Position numbers and translations under genes: made by a program. This document shows, in pieces, positions 33,500 through 45,402 of a DNA stretch of 64,000 nucleotides (position 1 is its first letter; each line of letters starts with the position of its first letter). The notes under the pieces were generated by a model. That model saw only the letters and a list, made by a program, of their open reading frames with translations. It did not search any database and was not told where the DNA came from. Origin of the DNA: Dipteris shenzhenensis (lineage: Eukaryota; Polypodiophyta; Polypodiopsida; Gleicheniales); NCBI GenBank assembly GCA_047967505.1, contig CM106541.1; one strand, 5' to 3'.

Positions 33500-33770
33500 G
33501 CTTGCTGTCATTGACCATGAATTCATCAGTTTTGGGTAGAAGCGGGTTTAGCAAAGGTACTTCTTGGATACGTTTCCCAAGGAAATGGGGATATCACGAA
33601 CATCCCCGAGATGCATTGTTTGATCAACCAACTCTTCTAGCTCTCGCAGGATGCCACCAAAGTACCCAAAACATTTTTCAGTATTTAGGATTCATTATTT
33701 CCATCGAAGGTATTCGGCCTGACCCAATCAAAGTGAAAGCATTGCAAAATTTTTGTACTTTCAATTTTCA
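33500..33770 (+). pseudogene. Gypsy reverse transcriptase scrap
   Basis: Near 33690-33770 the plus strand encodes YLGFIISIEGIRPDPIKVKA, the conserved stretch after the RT palm of gypsy elements. It is on the opposite strand to the neighbouring gypsy remnant and belongs to another element. Confidence 0.7.
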
Positions 33771-33828
33771 TGTTTTGTTCAACGATTTCAACAATGAAAT
33801 TTCTATCATTGTGTTACGTCCATATGGA

Positions 33829-33830
33829 GT

Positions 33831-33894
<64 letters not shown>
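33829..33894. repeat. GA microsatellite
   Basis: About 30 GA dinucleotides in a row. Confidence 0.98.
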
Positions 33895-33897
<3 letters not shown>

Positions 33898-33973
33898 GCA
33901 TTGGTATAAAAGTATTTTTAAAGTAGTTCAAAGTATATTAATTGTGTTCTTATACATATACAATGGAGAGGGA

Positions 33974-34326
33974 TGTTGAGATATCGAGCTCCACTCGAGA
34001 TATGCCAGGGTGACCGTTGTGTACTTATGTCACCGACTTGTTAGCTGGAGATGCGGTTGGTACACCACCCACGAATAATAGCTGGATGACAGCTATCCTT
34101 ATCTACACTAGTTCGTGGCTCAGTTCGTGTGCCACCTTAGTTAGTTGAGTTTGGTTTTGAGACCCACATATAGGGTTCTTCTATTTCTTTGTACTAGAGT
34201 TCTTTTGGCTTTCACAACTAAGAAGAGGAAAACTGTTTTTAGCCTCCACCTTTGTGTGTATTCCCCCATTGTGCATGTGAGAAAGCCGCAAGTGAGACTC
34301 CTTCCCTCTCTCCCACAATCTTCACA
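33974..34326 (+). repeat. 5' LTR of copia-K
   Basis: Starts TGTTGAGATATCGAGC and ends CTTCACA. CACATATAGGG near 34165 is TATA-like. Confidence 0.95.
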
Positions 34327-34338
34327 TGGTATCAGAGC
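34327..34338 (+). promoter_or_regulatory. Primer binding site of copia-K
   Basis: TGGTATCAGAGC directly after the 5' LTR, complementary to initiator tRNA-Met. Confidence 0.96.
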
Positions 34339-34873
34339 CTTGTTCGTGGTAAAGAGCTCAAGAAAGCAAGCCAAGTTCGTGGTGTCCTGGTAAGAGGACC
34401 AGTGTTGCTTTCCTATTTCGAGTTTGGGAGCAAATCTCTGCAGGTAGCACAGCCAGAAGTGCAGGAATGCACTGTTTCAGATTGAGGCACCCTTCGCGGT
34501 GTGGTGAGAGCGCAGTATATGCTGCGGGAGTGGGCAAAGCCCTTAGTGACTTTATTTTTCTGATTTGAGGCCGTTTCGGGGCCCGTTTTGAAGGCGGAAG
34601 TTCTTCGCAGGCACTCAGAAAAAGGCCCCGTTTTTTGCTGTGCGACCACTGCATGGCTAGTCGCGGTGGAAAGGTGCCGCAGAAATTGCATCGTATGCCT
34701 GTGTGCAGAGATATTAGGAGTTGCAAATTCATGCCTATTGCCTATTGATGCAAAATCGTCACTAGGAAGTGACTGTGTGGTGAAATACCACTTTCGTCAG
34801 TCTTGCAGATCTGCCCGTGTGAGGCAAAAGCTGTGTTTCTTTGCAGTGACAGAATATTTTGCAGTGTTCTGTA

Positions 34874-37800
34874 ATGGCATCTGATTCTCTTTCACAGATT
34901 GTCACTGAAAAGCTTGACAAGAACAACTTCCAGGCATGGAAGTTTAGAATGACGAATTTCTTGATGGGAAAAGGCTATTGGGAATTCATTACAGGAAATG
35001 AAGAAGAACCCGTTCTTCCTAATGTTCCCAGTCAACAGGAAATGCAGGCATTCAAAGGATGGCATGAGAGAGCCAGGAAAGTTATGTACTGGCTGTCTAT
35101 GAGTATTTCGGACTCCATGATTGTGCATATTCAGGATGCAAATACGCCAAAGGAGGCATGCGATACTTTGGCAAAAATGTTAGCACAAATACGCAAGCCA
35201 TGAAAATGCAACTCAAGCAGGAGTTGCACAATGTGCAGAGGGAAAATTTGAGCATAAATGACTACCACATGAAAGTGAAGAAAATTGCAGATGCACTTGC
35301 TTCCATTGGGTCGCCAGTGGATGATGATGATTTGGTTTCTGTGACCTTGAATGGTCTAGGAAATGATTATGCATAGTTCCGGACATCCATTTCCGTCCGT
35401 GAAAAATTTCCTGATTTTGAGGAACTGATTGCTCTTCTAATTTCTGAAGAGCAGAGAAATGGGGGTGCATCTTCTTTAGCAGGAACTTCAAAAGAAACTG
35501 TCTTCTACTCAAATGCTGGCAGAGGTAGAGGCAGAGGTAGAGGAGGCCGATCTCTGCAGGCCGTGGTAGAAATGCGAATATGCAGCAAACGCAAGAAAAC
35601 CAGTCCTATGCAGGAGGACGTGGTAACTCTAGAGGCAGGGGGAGCCAAAGAGGCCGTGGTGGATGGCAGAGAAGCCAAAATGTAAACAGCAATGTTGAAT
35701 GCTACTATTGTGGCAAAATGGGTCATATGGCTAAGGACTGCTACAAAAAGCAGAATGACATTATGAATGGAAAATTGCAGCAAGGCAATTATGCATCTTC
35801 TAGCAGGCAGGGTGATGATAGAAATGAGCACCTATTTATGGTGCAGCATATGACCAATTCTATGACAAGTGTAGAAGAACAAAATGATGTGTGGTATGTT
35901 GACTCAGGTGCGTCAAACCACATGACAGGTCATGCAGAATGGATGCAAGATGCAAGGAAAATGGAAAAGCCAAGATTTGTGGAGACTGGTGATGATACTG
36001 CACATCCTATTGTGCAGATTGGAAAAATTCCTTTGTCTATGCAGGATGGGAAAAAGAAATACTTGTCTGATGTATTTCATGTCCCGAACATCACCAAGAA
36101 CCTGGTTTCTATTGGTCAGATGGTTGAGCAGGGCTTGCATGTCAGATTTAATTCTCATGGATGCTTTGTTGAGGATATGAAAAATAATGGTCGCTTGATA
36201 GCAAAAGGAAAGAAAAAGGGCAGGATGTTTACGTTGGATGCAGACATGCCTGAATTGAGTGCAGCAATGTTTGCACATGGGACCGGTGTAGTTGCAGATA
36301 TTGATATCTGGCACAAACGCATTGGTCATGTTAATATACAGCGACTTAAATCAATGCAAGCCCAAAATATTGTTGCAGTTCAAGGTTGCAGAAATGCACA
36401 AGATTTGTGAAGCCTGTCAATTTGGGAAACAGGCAAGGAAACCTTTTCCTAGGCATGTTCAAGAGAGTAAAAAGCCATTGGAATTAATCCACTCTGATGT
36501 GTGGACTACAAAAGCTGCATCTATTGGAGGCTGTCACTATTTTGTCACATTTATTGATGACTTCAGCAGAAAACTGTGGGTGTATTTTATGAAAAAGAAA
36601 AGTGAAGTGTTTGGGCACTTCAAAGCTTTCAAAGCTATGGTTGAAAAAGAAACAGGCCTGCAAATAAAATGCCTAAGGTCAGATGGAGGGGGAGAGTACC
36701 TCTCAAATGAATTTGCAAGGTTCTTGTAGGAGCATGGTATAAAGCAGCAATATTCATGCAGTCATACCCCACAGCAAAATGGAATTGCAGAAAGAAAAAA
36801 CAGGCATATTGGAGAGGTATCTCGGGCTATGCTAAATGAAAAAGATCTACCAGATTATTATTGGGCTGAAGCAGTTGCTACAGCAGTCTATATAATGAAC
36901 AGGACTCCCACTGCAGCAATACATGGCATGACGCCAGAGGAGATGTATACTGGTAGGAAACCAAATATTTCTCATTTGAAGATTTTTGGTTGCATTGCCT
37001 ATGTCCATGTGCCAGATGAGCTGAGGTCCAAGTTGGATCCAAAAGCTGAGAAGTGCGTCTTTATTGGTTATTCTCTGCAGCAGAAAGGGTATAGATGCTA
37101 TAACCCTTCTACACGTAAGTTCACAGTGAGCAGAGATGTTGTTTTTGATGAGATGAGCAGCTGGTATAAACCAGTAAATGTGATGATTGATGTAGATGCA
37201 CAAAATGGTAATGCTGCACAGAATGCACAGCAGCAATCACAAAATATCAGTGGACCTGGAGTGTCCTCTACCAGTGGTTCACATACTTTGCCATGGATAG
37301 GCAGATTGAGATCAGGAGAATCCCCTCAAAGCAATGCAGAGAGTGGTACGCAGGTATCACGAAAAGGGAAAGAGAAGGTAGATCAGCCCATGTATGATGT
37401 GAATGCAAGTCACTCTTGTGTGGATGGTGAATCCAGTGGCTCAGAACAGAGCATTGATGATGAGTTGGGTATTCCTTCTGTTGTTACACCTGGAGTAAGG
37501 AAGACCAGGGATGTTTTGAGAGCACCTGGAAGTGAGCCTATTTTGCGCAGGTCTATCAGGGTTAGGTATCCTGTGGATAGGCTGAAATATGATGGATTTA
37601 CAGCCATTCACTATGCCTATATGGTCAAAGCGATACAAGAACCAGAACCCACTTCTTTTGAGCAAGCCATGGGAAATGAAAAATGGGAGAAAGCCATGGA
37701 TGAAGAAATGGATGCCTTGGATGCTAATGCTACATGGGAATTGGTGCCTTTGCCTAAAGGCAAGAATGCAATTGGTTGTAAGTGGGTTTATAAGATCAAG

Positions 37801-39220
37801 CACAATGCAGATGGTTCTGTGAATAGATACAAGGCAAGATTAGTTGTCAAGGGGTATGCACAGACATATGGCATTGATTATGAAGAAACTTTCAGCCCGG
37901 TTGCAAGGATGGCAACCGTAAGAGCAGCCATTGCTATGGCTGCATCAAAGGGATGGTCTTTACATCAGATGGATGTAAAAAATGCCTTCTTGCATGGTGA
38001 TTTGCAAGAAGAGGTCTTTATGGAGCAGCCAGCAGGTTATGTTCATGCTACTCATCCTGAGTTTGTTTGCAGGTTGAAGAAAGCCTTGTATGGCTTGAAG
38101 CAAGCACCTAGAGCATGGTCTGACAAGATAGGACAGTATCTTGTCACTATTGGCTTTCAGATTTCCAAGACCGATTTCTCACTCTATGTGAGAAAAACAG
38201 AGAAAGGGATTATGCTGCTGGTCATTTATGTTGATGATTTGATCATCACAGATGATAGTGATGAAGATATCCTTCATGTGAAAATGCTATTGAGGCAGAA
38301 GTTTGAGATGAAGGATTTGGGAGAGCTGCGTTATTTCTTGGGCATTGAGGTGATTAGATCACCAAGTGGGATACAGCTCTTGCAGAGGCAGTATGGATTG
38401 GACATGCTGTCCAAATATGGGATGACAGGCTGTAAGCCTATTTCAGTTCCTTTGGAGCAGAATGTGAAGCTGAGCACAGATGCAGGTGAGCTTCTGGAAG
38501 ACCCTACTATGTACAGACGCATAGTAGGAAGTTTGATTTACATGACTATTACCAGGCCAGATTTGAGCTATGCTGTTGGGTTGGTAAGTCAGTTTATGCA
38601 GGCTCCAAGGAAACCGCATTTGGATGCGGCTAGACGCATACTCAGGTATGTGAAGTCCACATTGCAGTATGGACTATTTTATGAGGCTGGGGTTCGGATA
38701 CAGTTGCATGGATACACTGATGCTGATTGGGCTGGTAGTATTTCTGATAGACGATCTACCAGTGGATATGTGTTCTCTTTTGGGAGTGCTGCAGTCACTT
38801 GGAGCAGCAAGAAACAGCCTACAGTTGCCTTGTCGAGCACAGAGGCTGAGTACAGGGGTGCAGCAATGGCTGCATGTGAGGTAGCTTGGTTGCATAAGCT
38901 ACTCTATGATATGCATCAGATGGGCCGGTTGTCATTTATTGTGACAACATGAGTAGTATACATTTGGCAAAGAACCCAGTCTTTCATGCCAGAACAAAGC
39001 ACATTGAGGTGCATTATCACTATGTGCGGGAGAAGGTTTTACTAGGTCTTATTGATCTAGTTTATGTTAGCACAGAGGATCAGGTAGCTGACATATTCAC
39101 GAAAGCATTGGGCGCAGAGAAGCTGCGCAAATTCAGAGACCTGCTTGGTGTGCAGGATTTGGGATTGAGCTCGAGGGGGAGTGTTGAGATATCGAGCTCC
39201 ACTCGAGATATGCCAGGGTG
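34874..39220 (+). pseudogene. copia-K gag-pol polyprotein with stops and frameshifts
   Basis: ATG at 34874 (MASDSLSQIVTEKLDKNNF). Gag shifts frame near 35180, has TAG at 35374 and shifts again near 35560. A CCHC knuckle (CYYCGKMGHMAKDC, about 35700), protease (YVDSGASNHMT, about 35895) and pre-integrase (WHKRIGHVNIQ) follow. Another shift near 36385 precedes integrase, whose catalytic residues are all visible: Asp in HSDVW (about 36495), Asp in SDGGGEY (about 36682), Glu in NGIAERKN (about 36789); a TAG at 36727 lies between the last two. From 36829 a 707-codon frame covers the integrase end, RT (YVDD about 38229) and RNase H (LSSTEAEYRG). A last frameshift near 38935 separates the RNase H tail (CDNMSSIHLAKNP). 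The changes look recent and few. Confidence 0.95.
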
Positions 39221-39525
39221 ACCGTTGTGTACTTATGTCACCGACTTGTTAGCTGGAGATGCGGTTGGTACACCGCCCACGAGGATGACAGCTATCCTTA
39301 TTTACACTAGTTCGTGGCTCAGTTAGTATGCCACCTTAGTTAGTTGAGTTTGGTTTTGAGACCCACATATAGGGTTCTTCTATTTCTTTGTACTAGAGTT
39401 CTTTTGGCTTTCACAACTAAGAAGAGGAAAACTGTTTTCAGCCTCCACCTTTGTGTGTATTCCCCCATTGTGCATGTGAGAAAGCCGCAAGTGAGACTCC
39501 TTCCCTCTCTCCCACAATCTTCACA
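39182..39525 (+). repeat. 3' LTR of copia-K
   Basis: 344 bp. It lacks nine bases present in the 5' LTR near 34075-34085. Confidence 0.95.
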
Positions 39526-39537
39526 AGGGAGACATGC

Positions 39538-39800
39538 ACACACACACACACACATGCGCACGCGCACTCGTGCATGTCCCCCCCCCCACACACACATAGG
39601 CAGAGAGAAAGAGATGGTGTAAAAGTGTTTTCTCAGAAAAGGCACCATTAAAATTTTAATAATCGTGTTTATATATATATATATATATATAAAGAGGCAC
39701 AGAGAGAGACACTCCATTGGATTTTTTGTTACTTTCAGACATAGATAAAGAACATGTGAATTGAGAGAAAGAGAGAGAGAGAGAGAGATCTTGAGCGAGA
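39538..39800. repeat. CA, TA and GA microsatellites
   Basis: CA runs (about 39538-39600), a TA run (about 39671-39691) and GA runs (about 39765-39788) follow the copia-K insertion. No gene is seen among them. Confidence 0.9.
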
Positions 39801-40496
39801 GAGAGGGTGGGAGGCTACCAACCCGTTGTAGACGCGGGTCAAGGTACTCATGTGTTAAATAGATCATGAGCGAGCTCCACATTGGGCTACAATCTAGCAA
39901 TTTAAGGGAAGTGCTCTCGGCATTGCGTGCCTCTTGTTTATGTCCACACGATCGACGCCCTCCCCCTAAGGAAACAAATTTGCAGGCGGTTGACCAATGT
40001 TCCTTGGAGGACATGGGCCCATGTCCCATTCACCAGTGGTAGGCAGACACATTTTTGGCATGAGGCCATGCAATTCATGCATTGCCATGAGGTTTTGCCA
40101 TGCCATGCAATGCATTCATGTTGACTAGGCACTTGTGAATGTGTGAGTCAAGAATCCAACGTGGATCCTTAACTCATCACCTCAACTCAAATGCACACTC
40201 CTCCCCTGTACATCCGTTTGGCATCAGTTGGCTTTCAACTTTTTTGAAATTCGTTGAGGGTGCATGCTCCATTGCCCTAGCGCACCCAGATGAGAGGTTT
40301 GTGGGACACACGCGTCCAGTTGGCCATCATCTAAATGTACTTCCCAAGGTAAGTGATCATCGATTCCTCCTATGAAGTATGAGGTTTTTGCTACATGTCC
40401 CATCATTTCTTCTCTATTTGTTGTTCCTTCATGCATGTGGATTCATAGAACGCATGCATCGGTGCCTATTGGATCTTATTAAGGTAGTTTGTTCCA

Positions 40497-40538
<42 letters not shown>

Positions 40539-41240
40539 GTATCTTTAACTCTCTCTGTGTCTCTCTCTGACGTGAGAACACATGTAATATGCATCTGTGT
40601 TAGGAGGAAATTACAGCTATCTACTTTTTCAAAGGCCTCATTCCATGCGATTATGATCACTTGATGTTGATGCAGTGCTTCTTATCGTGGTTGATATTAT
40701 AATCACCACTATGAGGGCTTAAGATTACACCCACATTGCTTGAGATTACCATCTACACTGTAAGGGCTTGAGATTACATTCATAGTGAGTCAATTTACGT
40801 TCATGATTACGGTTATGGTCTTTAGGCCATGGCAAGAGATTACATCCACAAGTGCAGGATCACGGAAGCCATCATGTTTATAAGAAAAGTGTTAAAAAGA
40901 GACAAAAGGTTAATTAGCCACCACAATGAGGATTGTTATGTGCTTTAACCATACAATACTATATTAATATTTGTATGTGCACTCAAGATGTTAAAGCCAC
41001 ATAACAATTTTATGTGAAATGATTGTGCCGTGTATACCTCTTAATATCCTATAAGTCCATACACATGGTCTTTCATATACTAATAGGGCACAGCTAGAGG
41101 TCAGCATTACATACCTAGACATGATCATTTCCACAATAGGATTTTATTATACAGTATTGTGGTGTCTAGGTATGTGGAAAAAGAAATTGTTATGCGGGTT
41201 TAACCATACAATATTGTATCGACAATTGTCATGTGGCTTT
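39801..41240. other. No gene seen
   Basis: Contains CT/TCTA simple repeats at about 40496-40540, and otherwise AT-rich sequence without domains or element ends. Confidence 0.4.
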
Positions 41241-41249
41241 AACCATACA

Positions 41250-42090
41250 ATAATATATTAACAAAGAGATATGCTAATATGCTAATAACATCAATGTTCT
41301 AATTATCACATGTGTTAATAACATAGATGTGCTAATAACATCTATGTTAATTAGCATACGTCCTGACAATCGATGTGCTAAAATCACACATGTGCTAATA
41401 ATAGGTGTACTAAATTACAAATGTTCTAATAACATACCCGCTAATAAAGGTATGCTAATTATTACATATAAGACATATGTGCTAATAATAATGTGCTAAT
41501 AATAATATGCTAATAACACGAATAGGTGTGCTAAATTACAAAGGTGCTAATAATGTATATATGTTAATTATTACATAGGCTAATAACACAGATTGCTAAT
41601 AACAAATGGGCCCTTATGGGGTACCAATAAAAGATGTGCTAACAAGAGATGTGATAATAACAATATTTTAATTCAAAAAATGTGCTAATAATAGTTGTGC
41701 TAAATTATATATATGCTAATTAATAATAGGTGTGCTAAATTATAGATGTGCTAACAACAAGAGATGTTCTAAGAACAAATATGATAATAACATGAATATG
41801 CTAATAATATTTATGCTAAATTATAGATATGCTAATAATAGGTGTGATAAATTATAGTTGTGCTAATAACATACCTACTAACTACACAAAACCTACTAAT
41901 AACTAGAGATGTGTGAACAATAAATGTGCTAATAACAACATGCTAATAATCAAACGTGCTAATAATAGGTGTTCTTAATTTCTAGGTGTGCTAATAACAT
42001 ACCTGCTAACAACATAAATGTGTTATTATGAAATGTGCTAATAATTATAGATGCTATTGACACAGTTGTGCTAATAATAGCGTAGTAAAT
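41250..42090. repeat. Degenerate AT-rich array with core GTGCTAATAA
   Basis: The word TGCTAATAA(C/T) or a one-base variant recurs some thirty to forty times over about 840 bp at irregular intervals, often with AGATGTG or TAGGTGTG between. It looks like an old minisatellite that has decayed. No coding signal. Confidence 0.8.
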
Positions 42091-42240
42091 AATAGATATA
42101 CTATTAGGAGAGTTTAGACAAGCATGTCTACCTACCTTGGCACCCCTTTAAGAGTGGGGCCTCTATAAGTGCCCTAGATCTAGGTGTGCAAAAAACATGC
42201 CCTTTTTCCTTGCATGGAAAGCCAAAGTAGAGAAAAAATA

Positions 42241-42303
42241 ATGACCAAATAGGGCTCTCAGGAGGCCACGATATCCGGCCTCCTAAGAGCCCTATTTGGT
42301 CAT
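42241..42303. repeat. 63-nt near-perfect hairpin
   Basis: Arms 42241-42267 and 42277-42303 (27 nt each) are reverse complements with a single mismatch, separated by a 9-nt loop. The left arm begins ATGACCAAATAGGGC. Outside the arms there is only weak further complementarity. It could be a short palindromic MITE, a foldback remnant, or the stem of a small-RNA precursor. Confidence 0.9.
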
Positions 42304-42339
42304 ATGTTTTGCTATTTCTTGAGCCAATGTCCACACACA

Positions 42340-42484
42340 CACACAGGCCTATATATATATATATATATACATACATACATACATACATACACACATGCAC
42401 GCACGCACGCCCGCACACACACAAAAGACAAAGAGAGAGAGATAGAGAGAGTGGACAAAGAGAGAGAGCGAGAGATGTGTGTGT

Positions 42485-42565
<81 letters not shown>

Positions 42566-42590
42566 AGGGAGGGAGGGAGGGAGGGAGTAG

Positions 42591-42650
<60 letters not shown>

Positions 42651-42746
42651 AAGATGAGAGAGAGAGAGAGATAATATATATATATATATATATATATAGA
42701 TAGATACATATATATACATACATACATACATACATACATACATACA

Positions 42747-42824
<78 letters not shown>

Positions 42825-42926
42825 TACATATATACATACATACATATATACATACATATACATACATACATATATACATACATATATCTACATACATATA
42901 TATATATATACACACATATATATACA

Positions 42927-42958
<32 letters not shown>

Positions 42959-43084
42959 GATATATGCATATATATATATATACATATACATATATATATA
43001 TATATATGTATATGTATATATATGCATATATACATATACATATGTATATATATGCATATATATACATATACATATGTATATATA

Positions 43085-43166
<82 letters not shown>

Positions 43167-43200
43167 TCTATGTATATTTATTTATTTATGTATTTTTATG
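42340..43200. repeat. Long compound microsatellite (CA, CATA, GA, GGGA, TA)
   Basis: Successive blocks are TA/CATA (42352-42400), CA/CGCA, GA (42490-42558), GGGA (42558-42588), GA (42596-42672), then about 500 bp of TA and CATA. Open frames rich in Tyr-Ile, Ser-Leu or Arg-Glu are artefacts. Confidence 0.97.
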
Positions 43201-43214
43201 TTTGTGTGTGTGTG

Positions 43215-43718
43215 TGTTGGCAATAAGACTCATAGGTAATGCTAAACATTTGGGTTAGCACGGGCACGTGATTTGAGTGCATGTGGAGGTAAGTTCTACA
43301 TGGATCATTGGCAACAATTGGTCCATGCACGAGAAGGAAGTGATTGGTCAGTCTATGCATGAGCAGACACTTGGCAAGTGATGGCGCAATCATCTGACAA
43401 GGAAAATTGTAGAAGCGCGGTGATGGCGACTTCTATATCTATGATGATGGCAATAGAGTCCTTCCTCCAAGAGAGTCGGTTTTTGTTGGTCGTCTCTGTA
43501 GTACATTGTGTAGTAGTTGCGCATAATGCAGTAGAGGTCTTTGCAGTCATAGTTGATGGTCCATCTCTCTTTCAGTTTGTAAACATAGGAACAAGGCCAG
43601 TAGGCATGCGCTATAGTCCAAGAGTCTATTCAAATCTAGAACTTAATAGAAGGTGATTGTTTTCATTTGTGTATCAATTGAAGTCATGATTGCATGCTGC
43701 AAAGCTCTAAACCTAACA
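43215..43718 (+). repeat. LTR A, copy 2 (5' LTR)
   Basis: Starts TGTTGGCAATAAG at the edge of the microsatellite and ends CTAACA. It matches 9616-10133. Confidence 0.88.
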
Positions 43719-43719
43719 G

Positions 43720-43731
43720 TGGTATCAGAGC
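43720..43731 (+). promoter_or_regulatory. Primer binding site next to LTR A copy 2
   Basis: TGGTATCAGAGC one base after the LTR end. About 120 bp of leader follow before a junction at 43853. Confidence 0.92.
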
Positions 43732-43852
43732 AGTGTTAGAAGATCTCGTGGGAGGTGTTTCGGTGAGCGTGCAAGATCAGTATAAGTTTGCATGTCAAAG
43801 AAGTCTCACAGAGGAGTGTTTTCCTTCAAGCACATAGTTAGGTTCTTCCCTC

Positions 43853-44520
43853 ACCTTTGCCCTTTAATCTATGTGCTCATGGCACCATATCTCAACACCT
43901 CCCCTTGGTGCCATGATCCTTTGGCTACTGCAAGGTGGTCAGATGTGAGTTACATTCCATCACCTCCCCTTAGTGCATGCATTGCTACTTAAGGTGGTCA
44001 AGTGTGGTTTACATGTCAATACCTCCCATGGGTGCTTTCAAGCTACTCTCAGGTGGTCAGGTTTGATTTACAAATGTGTGGGCTCAAGGTGGCAAGGATG
44101 TTTCTTCTCAATACATGTTGTTGATGGCATTCGCATCTTTACTCGATGTAGCTTGATGCATGATGCTTTGTTCTTTCATGTGCCTTAATGCTGTATGTGT
44201 GGATGCCATGCTTCGTGCTATGGTCATCTCATGTACTTGTGCTTTCGGCATGCTTATGACAGCGATGTTTGCATTCATGTGTCGCTTTTCCATTTGTTGC
44301 AAAGGTCTTACCAATTGATTTCTTTCAATATTGGCAGTGTCTAATTGCATATGATTCTGACTTGATAGATGCGTAGAGGTCGAAAAGACGATCACTTTTC
44401 CTTTTTTGGAGCATGTCCAAATTCTTCCTGGATTGGAAGTTATGGCTTGTCGAAGCTTTTGTGAAGAAGAGGGGGTCTTGATGATGTGGCACAGGCATTC
44501 ACATGCAGAATTCAAATTGT
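43853..44520 (-). mobile_element. 3' end of an unknown LTR element D
   Basis: On the minus strand a purine run (CACCAAGGGGAGG, 43910-43898) is followed by TGTTGAGATATGG, an LTR start, of which only 45 bp (43897-43853) remain. The same 45 bp form one end of the LTR at 51231-51623. The interior to the right has no recognisable protein. Part of it (about 44420-44500) resembles 51636-51790. Confidence 0.5.
43873..44075. repeat. Tandem repeat of about 59-60 bp carrying PPT-like purine runs
   Basis: AAGGTGGTCA recurs at 43932, 43991 and 44051 (slightly varied), each unit holding a CACCTCCCC-like stretch. The first such stretch is the polypurine tract of D. Confidence 0.75.
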
Positions 44521-45048
44521 GCTTACAAAGGGACTGTGCTTGGGTGGCACTTAACTTATCCTACCCTAACCATACTTACCCATTTGACCAAAGGTGAACT
44601 AACCCTAGTGTGATCACCATCTCAACCAAGGGTGTTTCTAACTAACCCTGGTTAGTTATTATCTGCCACGTGTCACTCTAAGGGAACCTTGGAGAAAGAT
44701 GAGAAGCGGAGGTGTCACAGCTGCAGCGAAGATGGCATCGAAGCGACGGATTCGACCGGGAAGGCTAGAGAGCACGTAGCAAGGTTGGCACTGCTCGTCG
44801 AGCTATGGCATAGACGAAAGCACTCAATGAGCTCGTGGCTGACCTAGGAGCTCGATGCTTGAAGGCGCTGGCTGTCGGTGAGCACTGTGGGGAGCGCCGT
44901 TGATGCACGTAGATGGCAGAGGAGCTAAGTAGAGCTACAAAGAGCATAGAAGGCAACCCAACAGTTTCGGCACTCTCTTCTTATTGAAGCTAGTCGTTGC
45001 TGGTAGAGGTCGGCTCTGGAGAGGGTGGCCGATGGACATTGATGCTGT
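44521..45048. other. No gene seen
   Basis: GC-richer than its surroundings, with short frames lacking domains. It borders the end of LTR E, and no target duplication was found. Confidence 0.4.
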
Positions 45049-45386
45049 TGTGTAACCTCAATCCTCGAGGGCTTCTCCGCATAGTGTTCCACCCGACCAC
45101 GGATTCCTTTCTCGTGGAGCCTCCTCAACCTTCTTTCTTTTTTTGGCTCCCTCTAGAATCCTCCCTCCTAGCCCAATACCACCCAAGTGGCCATCCCTCA
45201 TGGTGCCATGTGTCCAAGTGGACCTTACCATTAAACCCCTCTTTAGGTTCAACTAATGCACCCTTCCATTAATTACCTAGGCCTAGGATTTCCCCCTAGA
45301 CACTATTAGCCACATAGGTAAGTATTGTCAAGCCCTCATGGTTTCCCCGTTACACCGATGTCACGGTATTACAGTTGACGTAACAT
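45049..45386 (-). repeat. 3' LTR of gypsy E
   Basis: On the minus strand it begins TGTTACGTCAACTG right after the polypurine tract and ends GAGGTTACACA. The last 57 bp (45049-45105) match 51231-51287 exactly; the other 281 bp do not. Confidence 0.75.
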
Positions 45387-45402
45387 TCCCTCCCCCTTAA
45401 GA
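45387..45402 (-). promoter_or_regulatory. Polypurine tract of gypsy E
   Basis: The minus strand reads CTTAAGGGGGAGGGAA immediately before the LTR start. It slightly overlaps the last codons of pol. Confidence 0.85.

Larger units (their letters stand above)
33974..39525 (+). mobile_element. copia-K, structurally complete LTR retrotransposon
   Basis: 5' LTR 33974-34326, tRNA-Met primer site 34327-34338, polyprotein region about 34874-39220, polypurine tract CGAGGGGGAG (39172-39181) and 3' LTR 39182-39525. The target duplication AGGGA flanks it (33969-33973 and 39526-39530). The LTRs differ by about five substitutions and one 9-bp length change. All domains are present, but stops and frameshifts prevent a full polyprotein. 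Confidence 0.97.

Noticed and set aside
34141-34393. Open frames repeated at 34145 and 39344
   Set aside because: They lie inside the two LTRs of copia-K and are duplicated only because the LTRs are.
39340-40029. 229-codon minus frame over the copia-K 3' LTR
   Set aside because: It crosses an LTR and microsatellites; the middle is Ser-Leu and Tyr-Ile repeat text.
42128-43089. Tyr-Ile-rich open frames of up to 309 codons
   Set aside because: Created by TA/CATA and GA microsatellites; no start context or domain.
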